A stretch of DNA of 64,000 nucleotides from Beverwykella pulmonaria. Lineage: Eukaryota; Ascomycota; Dothideomycetes; Pleosporales; Melanommataceae. Every line of letters starts with the position of its first letter. The stretch's first letter is position 1. The notes beneath the pieces were generated by a model. It searched no databases and was not told where the DNA came from. It saw nothing but the letters and a program-made list of their open reading frames with translations. The position numbers and the translations under genes were made by a program. The stretch spans positions 2,248,678-2,312,677 of the forward strand of contig BCHH01000005.1 of NCBI GenBank assembly GCA_001599595.1, written 5' to 3'. Below, piece after piece: positions 10,990 through 21,886 of this stretch.

Positions 10990-11812
10990 CGTGTATTATA
11001 CGTGTGAGTTGTGGGATGCGCAATATCGAGGAGTTTCGCGATAATCCCAAGCCGCAGGAAAAAAGTTTTGGAGTCGGGCGGTGGGAGCTGTTTCGCCGAT
11101 CGCACTAAACCCAAGAAAACTAGCGCAGACTTCAAGCTTCAGGGACTTCAACCTCGTCAAAAACTTCATCACTCCACTAGTCATCCATTTTATGCTACTC
11201 TCAAACGAATGCTATCCTCGCAGCAGCCACCCTCGCTAGTGTGCTCCTTGCAAATGTCGATACATATAACGACGTTAACCCTTCGCGCCTAGAACATTTC
11301 TTGGCCTCATCAAGAAAGATGCAGCGGACCATCAACATTTAGGGGCAAGTCTGCTTGGGACATTTTATTCCTCTCTGTGGGAGCTCTGTACTCCAGACAT
11401 GCATTCGTAATTTGAACTGCGCTTACCAGTCTACCTAATTGGTTTCCGCCGCATAAGGTCGAGGTGGTGCGATGGACCTCTCAAGGCAACAGTAGCGCGG
11501 TTTATTTTGAGAGCCATCACGATCAGCAAGCCATCGAATCAGCCTTGATGCATCAGAGTGTGCTGGGCGCTTTCAGGTAACACAATTGCGATGGAGCTCA
11601 CGATCCTTGGTATCTCTCGTCTATTCTCAATGATGTGGACGAGCTTATTGGACGAAAACAACCATCACGACCTTAGCGTCAGGTGCCGCTTTCAGCTGAA
11701 AAGCCTGGTGCACCGCCTTCTCTGCCGTTAAGGTATCGAATGACCGACTACTTGTACGACCGTCATTCCTCGTAGCGCGTCATTGCTTTACACGCCATCA
11801 AAGTCTTGACAT
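10990..11812. other. Intergenic between divergent genes
   Basis: About 820 bp holding the promoters of HAS1 (minus) and the HeLo-like gene (plus). No convincing coding segment is seen. Confidence 0.4.
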
Positions 11813-12672
11813 ATGTCTGGCCTTGAAGTTGCAGCAGCAATTGTTGGCCTCAGTTCCTTCGCATTGCAAATCATTCAGCTCCTCTCAGATCTAAAAGCAA
11901 CTTACCCCAAAACCGCACAGATTCTTACTTCACTTAACAACTTACGCGACGTCCTTACACGCGTACATTCTGAATTCTCGAAATCGATCGATTCTCTTCC
12001 TCTGAGCAATCTCAATGCCCTGAATAGCACCCTGCGAACTTGTATCGACGATATAAAAGATACCTGCACAGAGTATGATGGCTTGTTGCGGGGTATACGA
12101 TCAAAAATGGGTGGATTTAGGCAGGTCAAGTGGGAGACAAGCGAAAGCGAGAGAGGGGAATTAGATCGAAGGTTGGAATCCGGCAAGAGCACGCTTCAGT
12201 TGCTTCTGTCTTCAATTAGGTAATTTCTTTAGATTGCGCCATTCTGCGCTTACCCTCGCTGTACCCGTAGCAGCAGTTATACTCACAACGTTCTAGTGAA
12301 GCACGTCAACGCCATGCTTTAACTCCCACAACCGGTCTTCCGCGGAGAGACCTAGATTACTTTGCCATTTCTTCGACTGACACTAGGTCTACATCCCCGC
12401 GACATAAATACGAGCCTCGAAAGGAGCGAAAGGTCCGGAAGGCCCGAGAATCCAATGAAATTGAGCCCACACCGGACGATGCTCTATGGAAATCAGCTAC
12501 TTTAGTCGGCAGTGCCGGTGCAGCAGCATCTGCTGTGTTTGTCGCTACAGCCGGACCTATTGGCTGGGCTGCTCTGGCTTCTGCTTCCTTCTGGGGTGCT
12601 ACAGCGTGTGCTGGGCCTTTCGTTTTAGCTTACAAGGTGACAAGGAAACTAGGCGGGGATAGAGCCTGCTGA
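11813..12672 (+). CDS. Stand-alone Fungal_N/HeLo-like domain protein with C-terminal glycine/alanine-rich membrane segment (260 aa)
   Basis: Two exons, 11813-12219 and 12297-12672, are separated by a 77-nt intron (GTAATT...TTCTAG). Residues 1-20 (MSGLEVAAAIVGLSSFALQI) carry the hallmark start of the Fungal_N/HeLo-like helical domain. A helical region follows to about residue 135 (NNLRDVLTRVHSEF, KSTLQLLLSSIS). Then come a basic linker (KYEPRKERKVRKARE) and, near residues 205-250, a Gly/Ala/Ser-rich hydrophobic stretch (TLVGSAGAAASAVFVATAG and onward to FVLAY) with glycine-zipper spacing, probably membrane-inserting. In fungi this N-terminal domain usually caps STAND/NLR or ankyrin proteins and can act in membrane-permeabilising cell death. 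No nucleotide-binding or repeat domain follows here. The role as a small effector or regulator is inferred. The domain call rests mostly on the N-terminal motif. Confidence 0.75.
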
Positions 12673-13367
12673 ACAGGGTTTTACCTTCTACGAAGGCACG
12701 GTAGTGTATCAATACGTTTTGATGGCCAAGCTAGCCCATGTTGATATAGGCAGATGGCAGAGGATTACTAAAGCTCTACGCTGCTCTGCTGCATCTACCA
12801 GCGCAATGTATACCTAGTTAAAACGTTAACCATTTTAGTCTTTGTGGGCAGCAGAAGTAGTGTGTAGGATACAAAGCACTAGTAAAGGCAGACGGAGGCG
12901 GATTATTGCTTAGAATGAGGTTCTAAGGGTTGTTTTTGCTTGAAGAGTGAGACGGAAGGTGCATAGACCTAGCCTGGCACATGGAAGAGAAGAAGAAAGA
13001 TTGAAGGCAAGGGTACGTTAGAAGACGTATTTCTTCGAAGAGCTATGGGAAAGTTGGAATATCCTTCTGTCAAGAAGATACAACTCTCTAAACTACCCAC
13101 AAGCTGATTTCCGAGCCCACTTGCTCCAACAGGGTAATGTCGTTGACTCGCTATTCGTCTCGCCCTTACACTTGTGCCACTCTCTTTAAGTTTGTTCAAC
13201 ATTTAACCCTTTCAAACTGCCGGTCCCATAGTCCTCGTCCACGACTCAGCCGTTTTGGCTCCTTTGGCTCTTTGATATTACTGTGTCCTATTAGCCTCGT
13301 CTTTATCTCATTCCTCTATTACCACGCCCTCCATTCTCATCTCATCACTATCATGCCCATCCAAAAC
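12673..13367. other. Intergenic, no gene seen
   Basis: About 700 bp of mixed composition between the HeLo-like gene and the 3' end of the AA9 gene. Only short unsupported frames are visible. One possible extra 3' exon of the AA9 gene (acceptor near 13370) cannot be ruled out. Confidence 0.4.
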
Positions 13368-14643
13368 TTATAAAACAAGAAAGAACAAAGGGAACTCACC
13401 GTCCAAATATCCGAGGCAAACAAAATCGGAACTTCGACCCAGGATCGTTACCAGAGTTCTGGGTGTGCCGTTTCCGCCACCAGTGACGCGGATTTGAGTG
13501 CACGAGTGGAAGAACTTGCCACTGGTTACTTATTACTTATTACTCACTAAAAGAGGCAGGGGAAGGGAAATGGAAAAAGGAAAAAGAGAAGGGAAGGGAT
13601 AATGTACCTGCGGCCCCTCATTCCACACCAAGGAAACATGTAGCCCCACTTGCTTGATGAGGAGGTACTCGCAGTCTGGGGTTAGGGGGTTTTTTGAAAG
13701 TTATGTTTCGTTGGCCTGGTCTCATCAGCCTTCAACAATGCCGATATATAGGGAGGGATGTTGGAATGAGGAATGGGAGAACGGACCGATATTCGCCCAG
13801 TCCGGCGTAGGATAATTATTCATCACGTTGTCGTCGATATAGTTCTCAGTATACCATCCGAGGAAGCTCTCATTGATCTTGAACCACTGCCGTCCCGACT
13901 TTTATCAGCCATTTACTTCCAACAGATACAAAACACAACAAACTTGAGAAGCTTACATATGCTCATACCTTTCCCCTCCCACCTCCCTGCCGAACTCCCC
14001 TCCAGCACCTTTCCCAACCGCTCCGTAGCCAGCCCCCCATGGTAAACCGTGACTGTATCTTGCTATTAGCCAGGCGGTTGTAGGTCTAGTGGCTCCCAGT
14101 AACCGAGACAGAATTCTACTTCATTCCCAGCTTGGAAGGTAAGTGTCTCAGGCGCGAGCGTCGAGTCCACGTTGCAGCCGAAGTCGGAACTTGTGAATCT
14201 TGTTCCTTTTATCAGGATATATTTCAAATTTTCTATTTATTACGATGAGGATTCTAGTCTTGAAGTGATGGTGAGGGGGAACGGGGAGGGAGGAGTTAAA
14301 CGTAGTGGTGATCAGACGCACCGAGCATCGTCTTCAACCGGGGTATGTATGCCCGGGATGAGTTTTAGTCTGCAGAATTCTTGGAAAACTGCTAGTGGAT
14401 TTTGCACAGCGTGTAGTCGTCGCCGTACATGTTATATTGGTGAGATGCAAGGCCCTATTTGTGCATATAGCGCAGTGTGAGGAGTTATTACTGTGGATTA
14501 GTTCGGTGAGGGGGTACTTGGGATGGTTAATGGGGAGAAGAGATAGAAGGAGAGCAAGGGGATAGTAAGGAAGTGGGCCATACATGAATATCCACGACGA
14601 GCACAGTATGTGCGAGGATGGCAGCTAAGATAGGAGACTTCAT
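13368..14643 (-). CDS. AA9 (former GH61) lytic polysaccharide monooxygenase, multi-exon, possibly decaying
   Basis: AA9 enzymes are secreted copper enzymes that oxidatively cleave cellulose. Exon 1 (14643-14584) encodes a signal peptide, MKSPILAAILAHTVLVVDI, ending in a His codon that would be the mature N-terminal copper ligand. The next exon probably opens YPLTELI, but the stretch 14540-14205 could not be joined cleanly. From 14205 the family pattern is clear: TSSDFGCNV, APETLTFQAGNEVEF, a 45-nt intron (14103-14059), then DTVTVYHGG (second copper His). Later exons are 13886-13787 (WFKINESFLGW, YPTPDWANI), 13675-13608 (CEYLLIKQVGLHVS) and 13514 onward (FFHSCTQIRVTGGGNGT). Intron phases match for these last three. 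The usual Gln-Phe-Tyr active-site motif reads Gln-Phe-Phe. The C terminus is shorter than usual. The gene could be intact with unusual 5' exons or an early pseudogene. Confidence 0.65.
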
Positions 14644-15583
14644 ATGTAGTGTAAGTTTTGATCTGAGAGATGCGAGAAACAGACCTTGAGTAAGTGCTTT
14701 AACATCTCTATATACCTGCTCTCGTCTTTTTCTCAATCAATATAAGCCTCTCAACGATCTATCACTCATTCTCGCGTTCCATATGACACAACCGGCAAGT
14801 ATCTCACCATCCTAATTCCCACAAGTTCCACAGCAATTTCCCACCTGCATCACTCCTACATGTCCAAACGTACTGTTACACGCCCGTTCATCTCGAAGAG
14901 GAAATCCATCGTCTATGTTTTCAATCTGGATGATTGCCTTCACAGCATCATTCTTCTCCTTGGTGTGGGCCTTCCCACAAACATACGTTTCAACCTCAGG
15001 TGTTCCTCAAATGTGGGCTTTTTAGCCACCCTCCAATCCATGTTTGCCCATTTGCATCGTTATTCGCGGGGTTTGCATTCGTATCAACAACTTCAATGGC
15101 GCTACGGAGTCCGCTGCCCCGAAAAAGAGCATTTGAGCGCTGCAGTGCAGACTCACCCGTACCTTGAAGCTGACAAGTTGACATGCTGTCTCGATTGATC
15201 ACCAGCACATAAACCCACCTTCATACATCCTCCCCACATGTTTACTGGTTATTCACAATCTTCCTTTCCTTTCGCTTCCGTCAACTTGATGCTACCACTT
15301 CGGGCACTTAGCAACAGACAAGTGCGTTGGATGCTTTGGGGCACGTCCACACACTCAATATGAAATCGGTTGGTTCGCACAGTGCCATGCCGGACCTCAG
15401 CCGGTATGCGTATAGTTGGGGATAGACATGCCAAGGGCTAATATCCGTAAGGAAAACTTGGACGTAGTAGACTCCCCTCGGCTACATCTCCAGACGGCAC
15501 GAGCGAAAAGCCAAAGACGTTGAAGCATATTGCGTGTTCTTACGCCCGAGGAAAATTGCAGAGTAATTTAGGCAGAGGGAAAG
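14644..15583. other. Intergenic, no gene seen
   Basis: About 940 bp. The part just above 14644 should be the AA9 promoter. The remainder has only short frames without support, leading into the Copia debris. Confidence 0.4.
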
Positions 15584-15880
15584 TGACGAGATTAAGGCCC
15601 TTAACAAACGCATCTCATGGCACATGGCAAATCTTGACCGAGGACTCCAATACCTACCTATCAAGATCAACTCGGCAAAGCTATTTGTATTCGTCGACGG
15701 CTCATTTGCAAACAACAAAGATTTGAGCTCCCAATTAGGATATCTGATCGTTATTGCAAATGAACCGTCGACGAATACAAATAGCTTTGCCGAATTGATC
15801 TTGATAGGTAGGTATTGGGTCCTCGGTCAAGATTTGCCATGTGCCATGAGATGCGTTTGTTAAGGGCCTTAATCTCGTCA
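15584..15880. repeat. Inverted duplication of a Copia RNase H segment (hairpin, arms ~128 bp)
   Basis: Arm 1 (15584-15711) and arm 2 (15754-15880) are reverse complements except for about three changes (one 1-bp indel and two transitions). The spacer is 42 bp. Both arms encode the same RNase H stretch (MANLDRG, SAKLFVFVDGSFAN) on opposite strands. On the plus strand the spacer continues the same reading frame (NNKDLSSQLGYLIVI), so the plus-strand piece runs straight into its own inverted copy. The transcript or single strand would fold into a long hairpin. Confidence 0.92.
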
Positions 15881-16590
15881 TTTCCAGGTTCCTGAGTTTG
15901 CGCAACTATTGATAGATCAAAAGCAGCTTCCGGTTGACATATCAAAGAGATGAACGCAGCTCGAGCACGTTGCTGTCGGTATACAGTTTGTGTATCGTGC
16001 TTCTCATCAACAAGCGCAAGCTTGGTGCCTTGGTCCTTCTGTCGGAGATACATTGTTCCGCTGTCATCCATTGAGACGGTGCAACCATTGAAAAACAGGG
16101 GAGTATTTGACGTTAGCGTTTCCTTTGGCTTTGCCATTAATTTGGCCTTAACTAGCTTGTCTTCCTCAAGCTTCGAGAATTCCTCGGTTGCAAGAATAAG
16201 GGTGTCGTCTGTTTGCATCCTGATAATGCCGAATGGTCTGTTTGGCGTTGCAATAAGAAGGCAATGGTCATACGTTGATGTGGCTTAGAATAGCTTGTCT
16301 CGGTGGTGTTTTGAATAGGTCACATACCAGTGTGTTCCAGCCTCTGCTAGTCCATACAAGGGCTTGAGGATCCTCATGATCGTACTGTCAGGATAATCCA
16401 GTGTTGGTCTCACAGGGCTATTGTAATAGCAATGGGGGTGTTCTAAAACGAGGTGTTGATTCATGTATATCATCTCTATGTGAGGTGCGGCTGAGGGGAT
16501 CGTCCCATCCCTCTGCCGCCAAGCATCGCTAGTGTCTCACGTGATTACCACGTGATCACCACATTCTATATACTCCCAACAAAAAGGGTG
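15754..16590 (-). mobile_element. Ty1/Copia retrotransposon fragment (RT-RNase H)
   Basis: Reading on the minus strand, 16473-16285 encodes an RT segment (RILKPLYGLAEAGTHWY). From 16284 the frame continues past an in-frame TAA into STYDHCLLI and then the catalytic-type motif MQTDDTLILA (Copia clade form of Y-x-D-D). Next come QRARAAFISLICQPEAAFD, QTQEPGNDEIKALNKRISW and the start of RNase H (MANLDRG). Gag, protease and integrase are missing. Directly upstream (about 16585-16480) an LTR-like start, TGTTGGGAGTATATAGAATG, abuts the RT, so the middle of the element has been deleted. The copy is inactive. It is 3'-truncated at the inverted duplication. Confidence 0.88.
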
Positions 16591-17099
16591 TTAAATGTGC
16601 CCTAGTATATCCTACTGTATCTGCCAGCATGCCTGCCACACTCTTACCCCTGCAATTCTACTCAGATATGAAAACAGGCAGTGTATTGGTGCATACCTAG
16701 CTATTGAACAAAGTATAACGCCAAATCTAGGTAAAGTGTGACTGTGGGTAAGCGTAGAATGAATGTAGTGAGAGGTGAGAGGACGAGGGTTTCCTTCAGA
16801 GAAGAAAAGAGGAGAACAGAACAACTTCCCTTAGACGAGTGTAGCCCTACTTCAATTGTAAAACATCTTATCTCCCCAAACATCCCCCAATTTCAAGTTC
16901 AGTAGTTATTCAGATAATTTACTGACAACCAACCGACTGTCAACTAGCTGAACTTTCCATCAAAACCCATCTCCACGTAGATATCTCGGTCGCCCACTTT
17001 AAGCCCATGCTGTTCCGTCCCTCCCACAAACACTCCCTAAGGATTAAACACGTTATGAAAAGCAGCAAAATACCGCGACACCACGACACTCATCTCTGT
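16591..17099. other. Probable LTR-derived and intergenic sequence
   Basis: About 500 bp without a coding signal. The stretch from about 16590 to 16890 is bounded by TGTT-like and AACA-like ends and may be a decayed solo LTR, but I cannot demonstrate a second copy in the window. Confidence 0.3.
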
Positions 17100-18754
17100 C
17101 TACCCACTGCCAATACTCCCCGATCTAACAAACTCGTCCACCAACTCTGATTTCGCCAACAACTCCTCGTCATACCCCTGATGGCTGGTCCCGCAAAACG
17201 TCCAAAAGTGCTCCGAATCATACACCAGCTCCTCAACGGGAATGTCCTCACCATACATGTAAGGCTGAATGAACGGCTTCCCGTTTGGAAATGTCTCGGC
17301 GAAGATGCGGAGTCGTTTACCCCTTGCTTTGACCGTTTTGGCCAAATCATAAACTTGTTTACGGCTGGCGTGGTTGGTGGGGTGGGACCACAAGCCTGGG
17401 AGATTGGTGTACGGGCTGTAATTGAAGAGGATGTCAAGGTTGAGGGGTTGGTGCACGCGCTTGGTGGCGGTGTCGCAGGCGCCGCGCAGGACGACGGACA
17501 CGTGATCTGGTCGTGGGATTCGCAACATAGAATAGTCGGATAGTTTTAGGAACCTAAGAGAAGGGGGACAGCTACCCTGCTCCAGGTACTGGGTCAGAGG
17601 GGAGTTGAAGCCGACTTCTAAATACTGCAGGTTGTCGAGGCTGCGGAGGGCGGCGTTGCATTCGTTGTGATTCAGGAGGCGCCGGTCTATGAAATTGGCG
17701 TGGCCTCCGTTGTGGCGTAGACGCTCGAGGGAGTCGGCTTGCTTTTGCAGCGCGGAGAGAAAGATTGGGTGCGATGTCCGGTCTAGAGGGTCATAGGATG
17801 GGAACTCATTGAAGACGTGCTCTCGCTCTCCGATTGATAGCTCTTTTAGTGCGCGAGGGAGACTCAATACTACGTTTAGGAAACGCACATAGACGTTGCA
17901 TTCGATGAGCGTCAAGGACTGCAGAGGCGTCGATTTGCGCTTCGCTGGAGGTATGCTGTCGAGAGTAATGTCGGCGTTGAAATTGGAGCATGAGATGGTG
18001 ATGTTGCGGAGGGTGGGATGGAAGAAGATGATGGCCGTTCTGCCAAAGGCAAACTTCCTAGTTTCTGAAGGGTGTCCGTGAAGCGTTACTTGCTATGTTA
18101 GTATTGACTTGTACACTGTAGGGGCTGCTAATTATGCCCGTTCTGGCTGTTCCAAATCCAAAGATCTGGAACAGCCAGAAGGGGCAACGTGGGTGAGGAC
18201 GTACAAGACTGCAGCAAAGGCAACGACCCCATCTCAAACAAGGTCGTGTAATCCAGCCTCGTCCAACTGCTGAACTTCGCCCCAAACATCCAATCACTAT
18301 TATTCGGACAGGGGCTCTCAATCGTCAACCCCTTCAGCCTCTTCATCTCCCCCACAAACGCGCCAAGATTCTCAATTCCCTCTTCATTCCTATGATCATA
18401 GCGGATAGCCAAATCCTGGACGAGTGCAATACGCTCCACTTTATTGTTGAGCGAGAGTGCGATTCGCCGAGCATGGCTGCCTTTGGTAACCAGGATGGAG
18501 CGCCAAATGTACGGTTCGACGAGGCCTTGGAAGCGCGTGCAGGTCGCAGCGAGGTTGCATAGAGCACCGTGCGAGTCAATCTGATCCACGATACAAAGCA
18601 GCAGCTCATCGACAAGCGACATCAGGCTCCAGCTTCCCTCTTGCGCTCTCCCTTGCTGAGATTCTTCAATAGCTGCCATCTTGGGGCCGAGAACGGGACG
18701 GAAATGATGGATCTTTCTCTTCTTTGTGACGAAGAAGCTGGGGTTGTGGGACAT
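17100..18754 (-). CDS. F-box domain protein (512 aa)
   Basis: Exons 18754-18205 and 18088-17100 are joined across a 116-nt intron. The spliced junction reads LPLLQS|LTLHGHPSE and stays open to the stop. An F-box-like segment lies near residues 40-85 (SLVDELLLCIVDQI, LCNLAATCTRFQGLVEPY). The remainder is Leu-rich with LRR-like spacing (RLKGLTIESP, LRNITISCSNF, LQSLTLIECNVY, LQYLEVGF), the usual architecture of fungal F-box/LRR adaptors. Such proteins dock substrates onto SCF ubiquitin ligases through Skp1. The substrate cannot be inferred. An alternative start at the second Met (about 18679) would leave the F-box intact. It shares only general architecture with the other F-box gene at 49139-50431. 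Confidence 0.8.
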
Positions 18755-19443
18755 GCGGGCTTCTGTTGACGGGTAAGGTTAGAGTGGAGTGGAATGTGAG
18801 TGGCGGCCAAGTGCCTTATCGATAAGCCATATAAAATGACGCAAATCCTCCGCTCAGCCTCGGAATATCAACCAACGTATTCCGTCTCCTCTCGACGACT
18901 CCGAAGTCATGTAATTAATATCCACGGCAACGTCAACGACCATCTCTCATCTTTCACACGCCTATCGCAACCTCCATCTCCCCTGCCTTTCTCTCATCTT
19001 TCCTCTTACCCGAGAGCACAAGGCGAAAAGGTAGTCCATCACCGCCCGCTCTTTCCCTCCCCTTCTTTGATGCTCACCCGCGTACACTCTTCATCTCCTG
19101 TGTGCAAGTGGCTCTGGTAGCACGTAAGGAAGAGAAGAAAATACTAAGTAGTCAGAAGTTACTTAATTCGCGGTTACATCGTTAATACATCGGTTGGTAT
19201 GATATTGTGATTGGTTTGTATGTCTTGCATCTGTCTTGTCTTGAAGTTCCTAGATATCTACAACTGTATGCTTCTTATCCAGCTCGCTCACTCTCCATGC
19301 CGCAAAACCAAAATAAAAACAAAGAGCCAAGTCTGAAAGGCCCCAGTCAGCAGGGAAAACTCAGATCGATCTACAAGATTCCGATATCTACCAAAACGTT
19401 CCTTCCGAGATGCAGAGATTCCTCGCTTTTCCAGACCCATCAC
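18755..19443. other. Intergenic, no gene seen
   Basis: About 690 bp upstream of the F-box gene and downstream of the isocitrate dehydrogenase gene. C/T-rich on the plus strand around 18950-19090. No supported frame. Confidence 0.4.
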
Positions 19444-21022
19444 CTATAGCTTCTCCTTCAGCCCGGCCTTCAGCCTCCGCCCCACAGCATCCAAATACTC
19501 ATTCGTCGTCACCCAACTCGCGCGATCCTTCTTCCCGCACGCGAGGGCCAAATCTTTCGTCATGATCCCATCGATATCCACCGCATCCGTGCATGCCTTC
19601 TCGAGCTGCTCGGCGAAGACCACCAACTCGGGAGTCCCATCCAGCTCTCCGCGCTTAGCGAGCCCTTGCGTCCACGCGAAGATGGACGCGATAGGGTTCG
19701 TCGACGTCTCATTTCCTTTCTGGTGCTCGCGGAAGTGCCGTGTTACGGTGCCGTGCGCGGCTTCGGATTCAAAGGTTTGACCGTCGGGTGTGATGAGCAC
19801 GGAAGTCATGAGGCCAAGGGAGCCGAAACCTTGGGCTACGATGTCGGATTGGACATCGCCGTCATAGTCTATTCACATGTTAGTTCGAATGCGCACGGTT
19901 TGCATGCTGGGTATGGCAAGCATACTCTTCATGGCGATGATGAATCCGCCCTCGCTCTTGATCATCTGCGCCACCATGTCGTCGATGAGCCGGTGCTCGT
20001 ACCAGATGCCCTTGGCCTCAAACTCGGGTTTATATTGGTTATCATAGATGTCCTGGAAGATGTCCTTGAACTTCCCATCATATGCCTTCAAAATGGTGTT
20101 CTTGGTGCTCATATACAGCGGCAATTTTTTATCCAGCGCCATCTTGAAGCTTGCGTGGGCAAAGCCCTCGATCGATTCCGTCGTGTTGTACTGCGTCTGG
20201 GCGACGCCGCCGGTCGCGGGGAAGTCGAAGACCTTGATGACTTCTGGCTTGCCGCCCTTGGGCGTGAAGACCATTTCTAGCGTGCCCTCGGTGTCCATGA
20301 CGCGGTCTTTGGCCCGGTACTGGTCGCCAAAGGCGTGGCGGCCGATGATGATGGCTTGTTTCCAGCCGGGGACAAGGCGGGGGATGCGGGGGATAACGAT
20401 GGGGGCGCGGAAGACGGTGCCGCCACTTTTGAATGGTCAGTATGCATCCTTACCCCAATGTAGAGGTGAAAGTAGATTACAGGTAGTTACGGATGGTGCC
20501 ATTGGGGCTCAGCCACATTTTCTTGAGCTTGAACTCGATAACGCGCTGCTCGTCCGGCGTAATCGTCGCACACTTGACACCAACCGAGTACTTCTTGATC
20601 GCCGCCGCGGCATCAAGCGTGACCTGGTCATTGGTCTCGTCGCGGTAGGGCAGCCCCAGGTCGTAGTACTTGAGGTCAATGTCGAGGTACGGCGTGATGA
20701 AGCGGTCCTTGATCTCCTGCCAGATGATGCGCGTCATTTCGTCGCCGTCCAGCTCCACCACCGGGTTCTTGACCTTGATCTTCTTGATGCCCGACATGCT
20801 GCGCGATTGTCCGTTCAATCCTCGGTACAGCAATGGGTTACCGTGGGTCTGGCGTGTGGAGGAAGAGGCGGCGAGGATCGACGGTCTCGCAGGGCTGGTT
20901 TGGGACTGCGATTGGGAGGCAAGGCACCTAGTCGCGAAGCCACAAGTCTGCTGTCTCTGAACCTTCAAGCAAGACGTCGCAGCTGCGCGTATCGATGCTG
21001 AAGAGGAAGGAACTCGCATCAT
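19444..21022 (-). CDS. IDP1: NADP-dependent isocitrate dehydrogenase, mitochondrial precursor with possible internal cytosolic start
   Basis: It catalyses isocitrate + NADP+ to 2-oxoglutarate + CO2 + NADPH. Exons 21022-20481, 20425-19926 and 19868-19444 (introns 55 and 57 nt) give 488 aa. Family landmarks are [33 protein letters not shown], the substrate-binding region [59 protein letters not shown] and the dinucleotide-site [12 protein letters not shown]. The first ~75 residues are Ser/Arg/Gln-rich without acids, a typical mitochondrial presequence. Met76 ([18 protein letters not shown]) matches the normal N terminus of cytosolic forms, so one gene may supply two compartments. The C terminus ends Glu-Lys-Leu, only weakly resembling a peroxisomal PTS1. 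The match is strong over the whole length. Confidence 0.97.
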
Positions 21023-21886
21023 GGCTGCGGGCGGGACTCGTGGGCTAAGTCAGGTGGATGTGCGCCGTATAACCTCGGAAGCTCGCTGTGCACGATAAGT
21101 ACAAGCACGCAAGTTGCCGCTGCCGGCCGCGCAGCAACACGTACCGCTGTGGTTGCCGTTCCAGAGAAGGGTCTGCAAGGCGTGGGGGCCCGGGTGGTGG
21201 GTTGACGTGTGGGCAAAAGCTCGAGTCGCGGGGTAAAGAAATCCGAGGTACACACGGTCCTTTTTGAACTCGCTCAAAACTCGTCACGAAGGGGGTTGAA
21301 GGATGGAATCATGGGCGTTTCTGAAGCAGTAACTGTCCCGGCAGCGGCTAAAGCCCTCCAGGCAGGTTACATTCCCGGCGGAGGTTTGATTGCTGTGTTA
21401 TTGTCGCCCGCTGCGGCACTTCAAAGCTGAACTCGTCACGCGCGTGTGCCCAAGGTCGCTGAGCCGTAGTGGGGCAGGTCGAAAAAAGACGTGGGTCCGG
21501 GCCGAGCAGCAGACGCTTTGTCGTCGAAATTCGACATCGAAGTGGGAACGTGAAGTCGTGAATGGGCATGTTGGATGATGTGCGGGTTGGATAATATATG
21601 AGATGAGCGTGTGGGCAGGGGCAAAAGAGGGGTTATTTTGTGTGTTAAATGTTAAATGCGCCTCCGCAATACCTGCCAATTCCTCTGCTCGTGCAAGTCC
21701 ATTTCCGTACATCCAGCCCTCAGGCGACCGTCACGGGCAGAAGGAGGTAGTTCATGCCAAGATTTGTGACGAGGACATCTACGATTGGCTGGAGCAGACA
21801 CTTGGCTTCTAACACGAGCATTGTGTATGCCTTTGTATACCGAGTCCTCTAGAAGGAAACTCCAGATGTACCTCAGGTACCCTCCA
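21023..21886. other. Promoter and intergenic region
   Basis: About 860 bp. The first part is the IDP1 promoter/5' UTR. The rest contains only short frames on both strands. Confidence 0.4.

Noticed and set aside
20048..21001. Plus-strand open frame of 317 codons
   Set aside because: It lies antisense over exons 1-2 of IDP1, runs through its intron and has no family resemblance. It is a GC-driven shadow.
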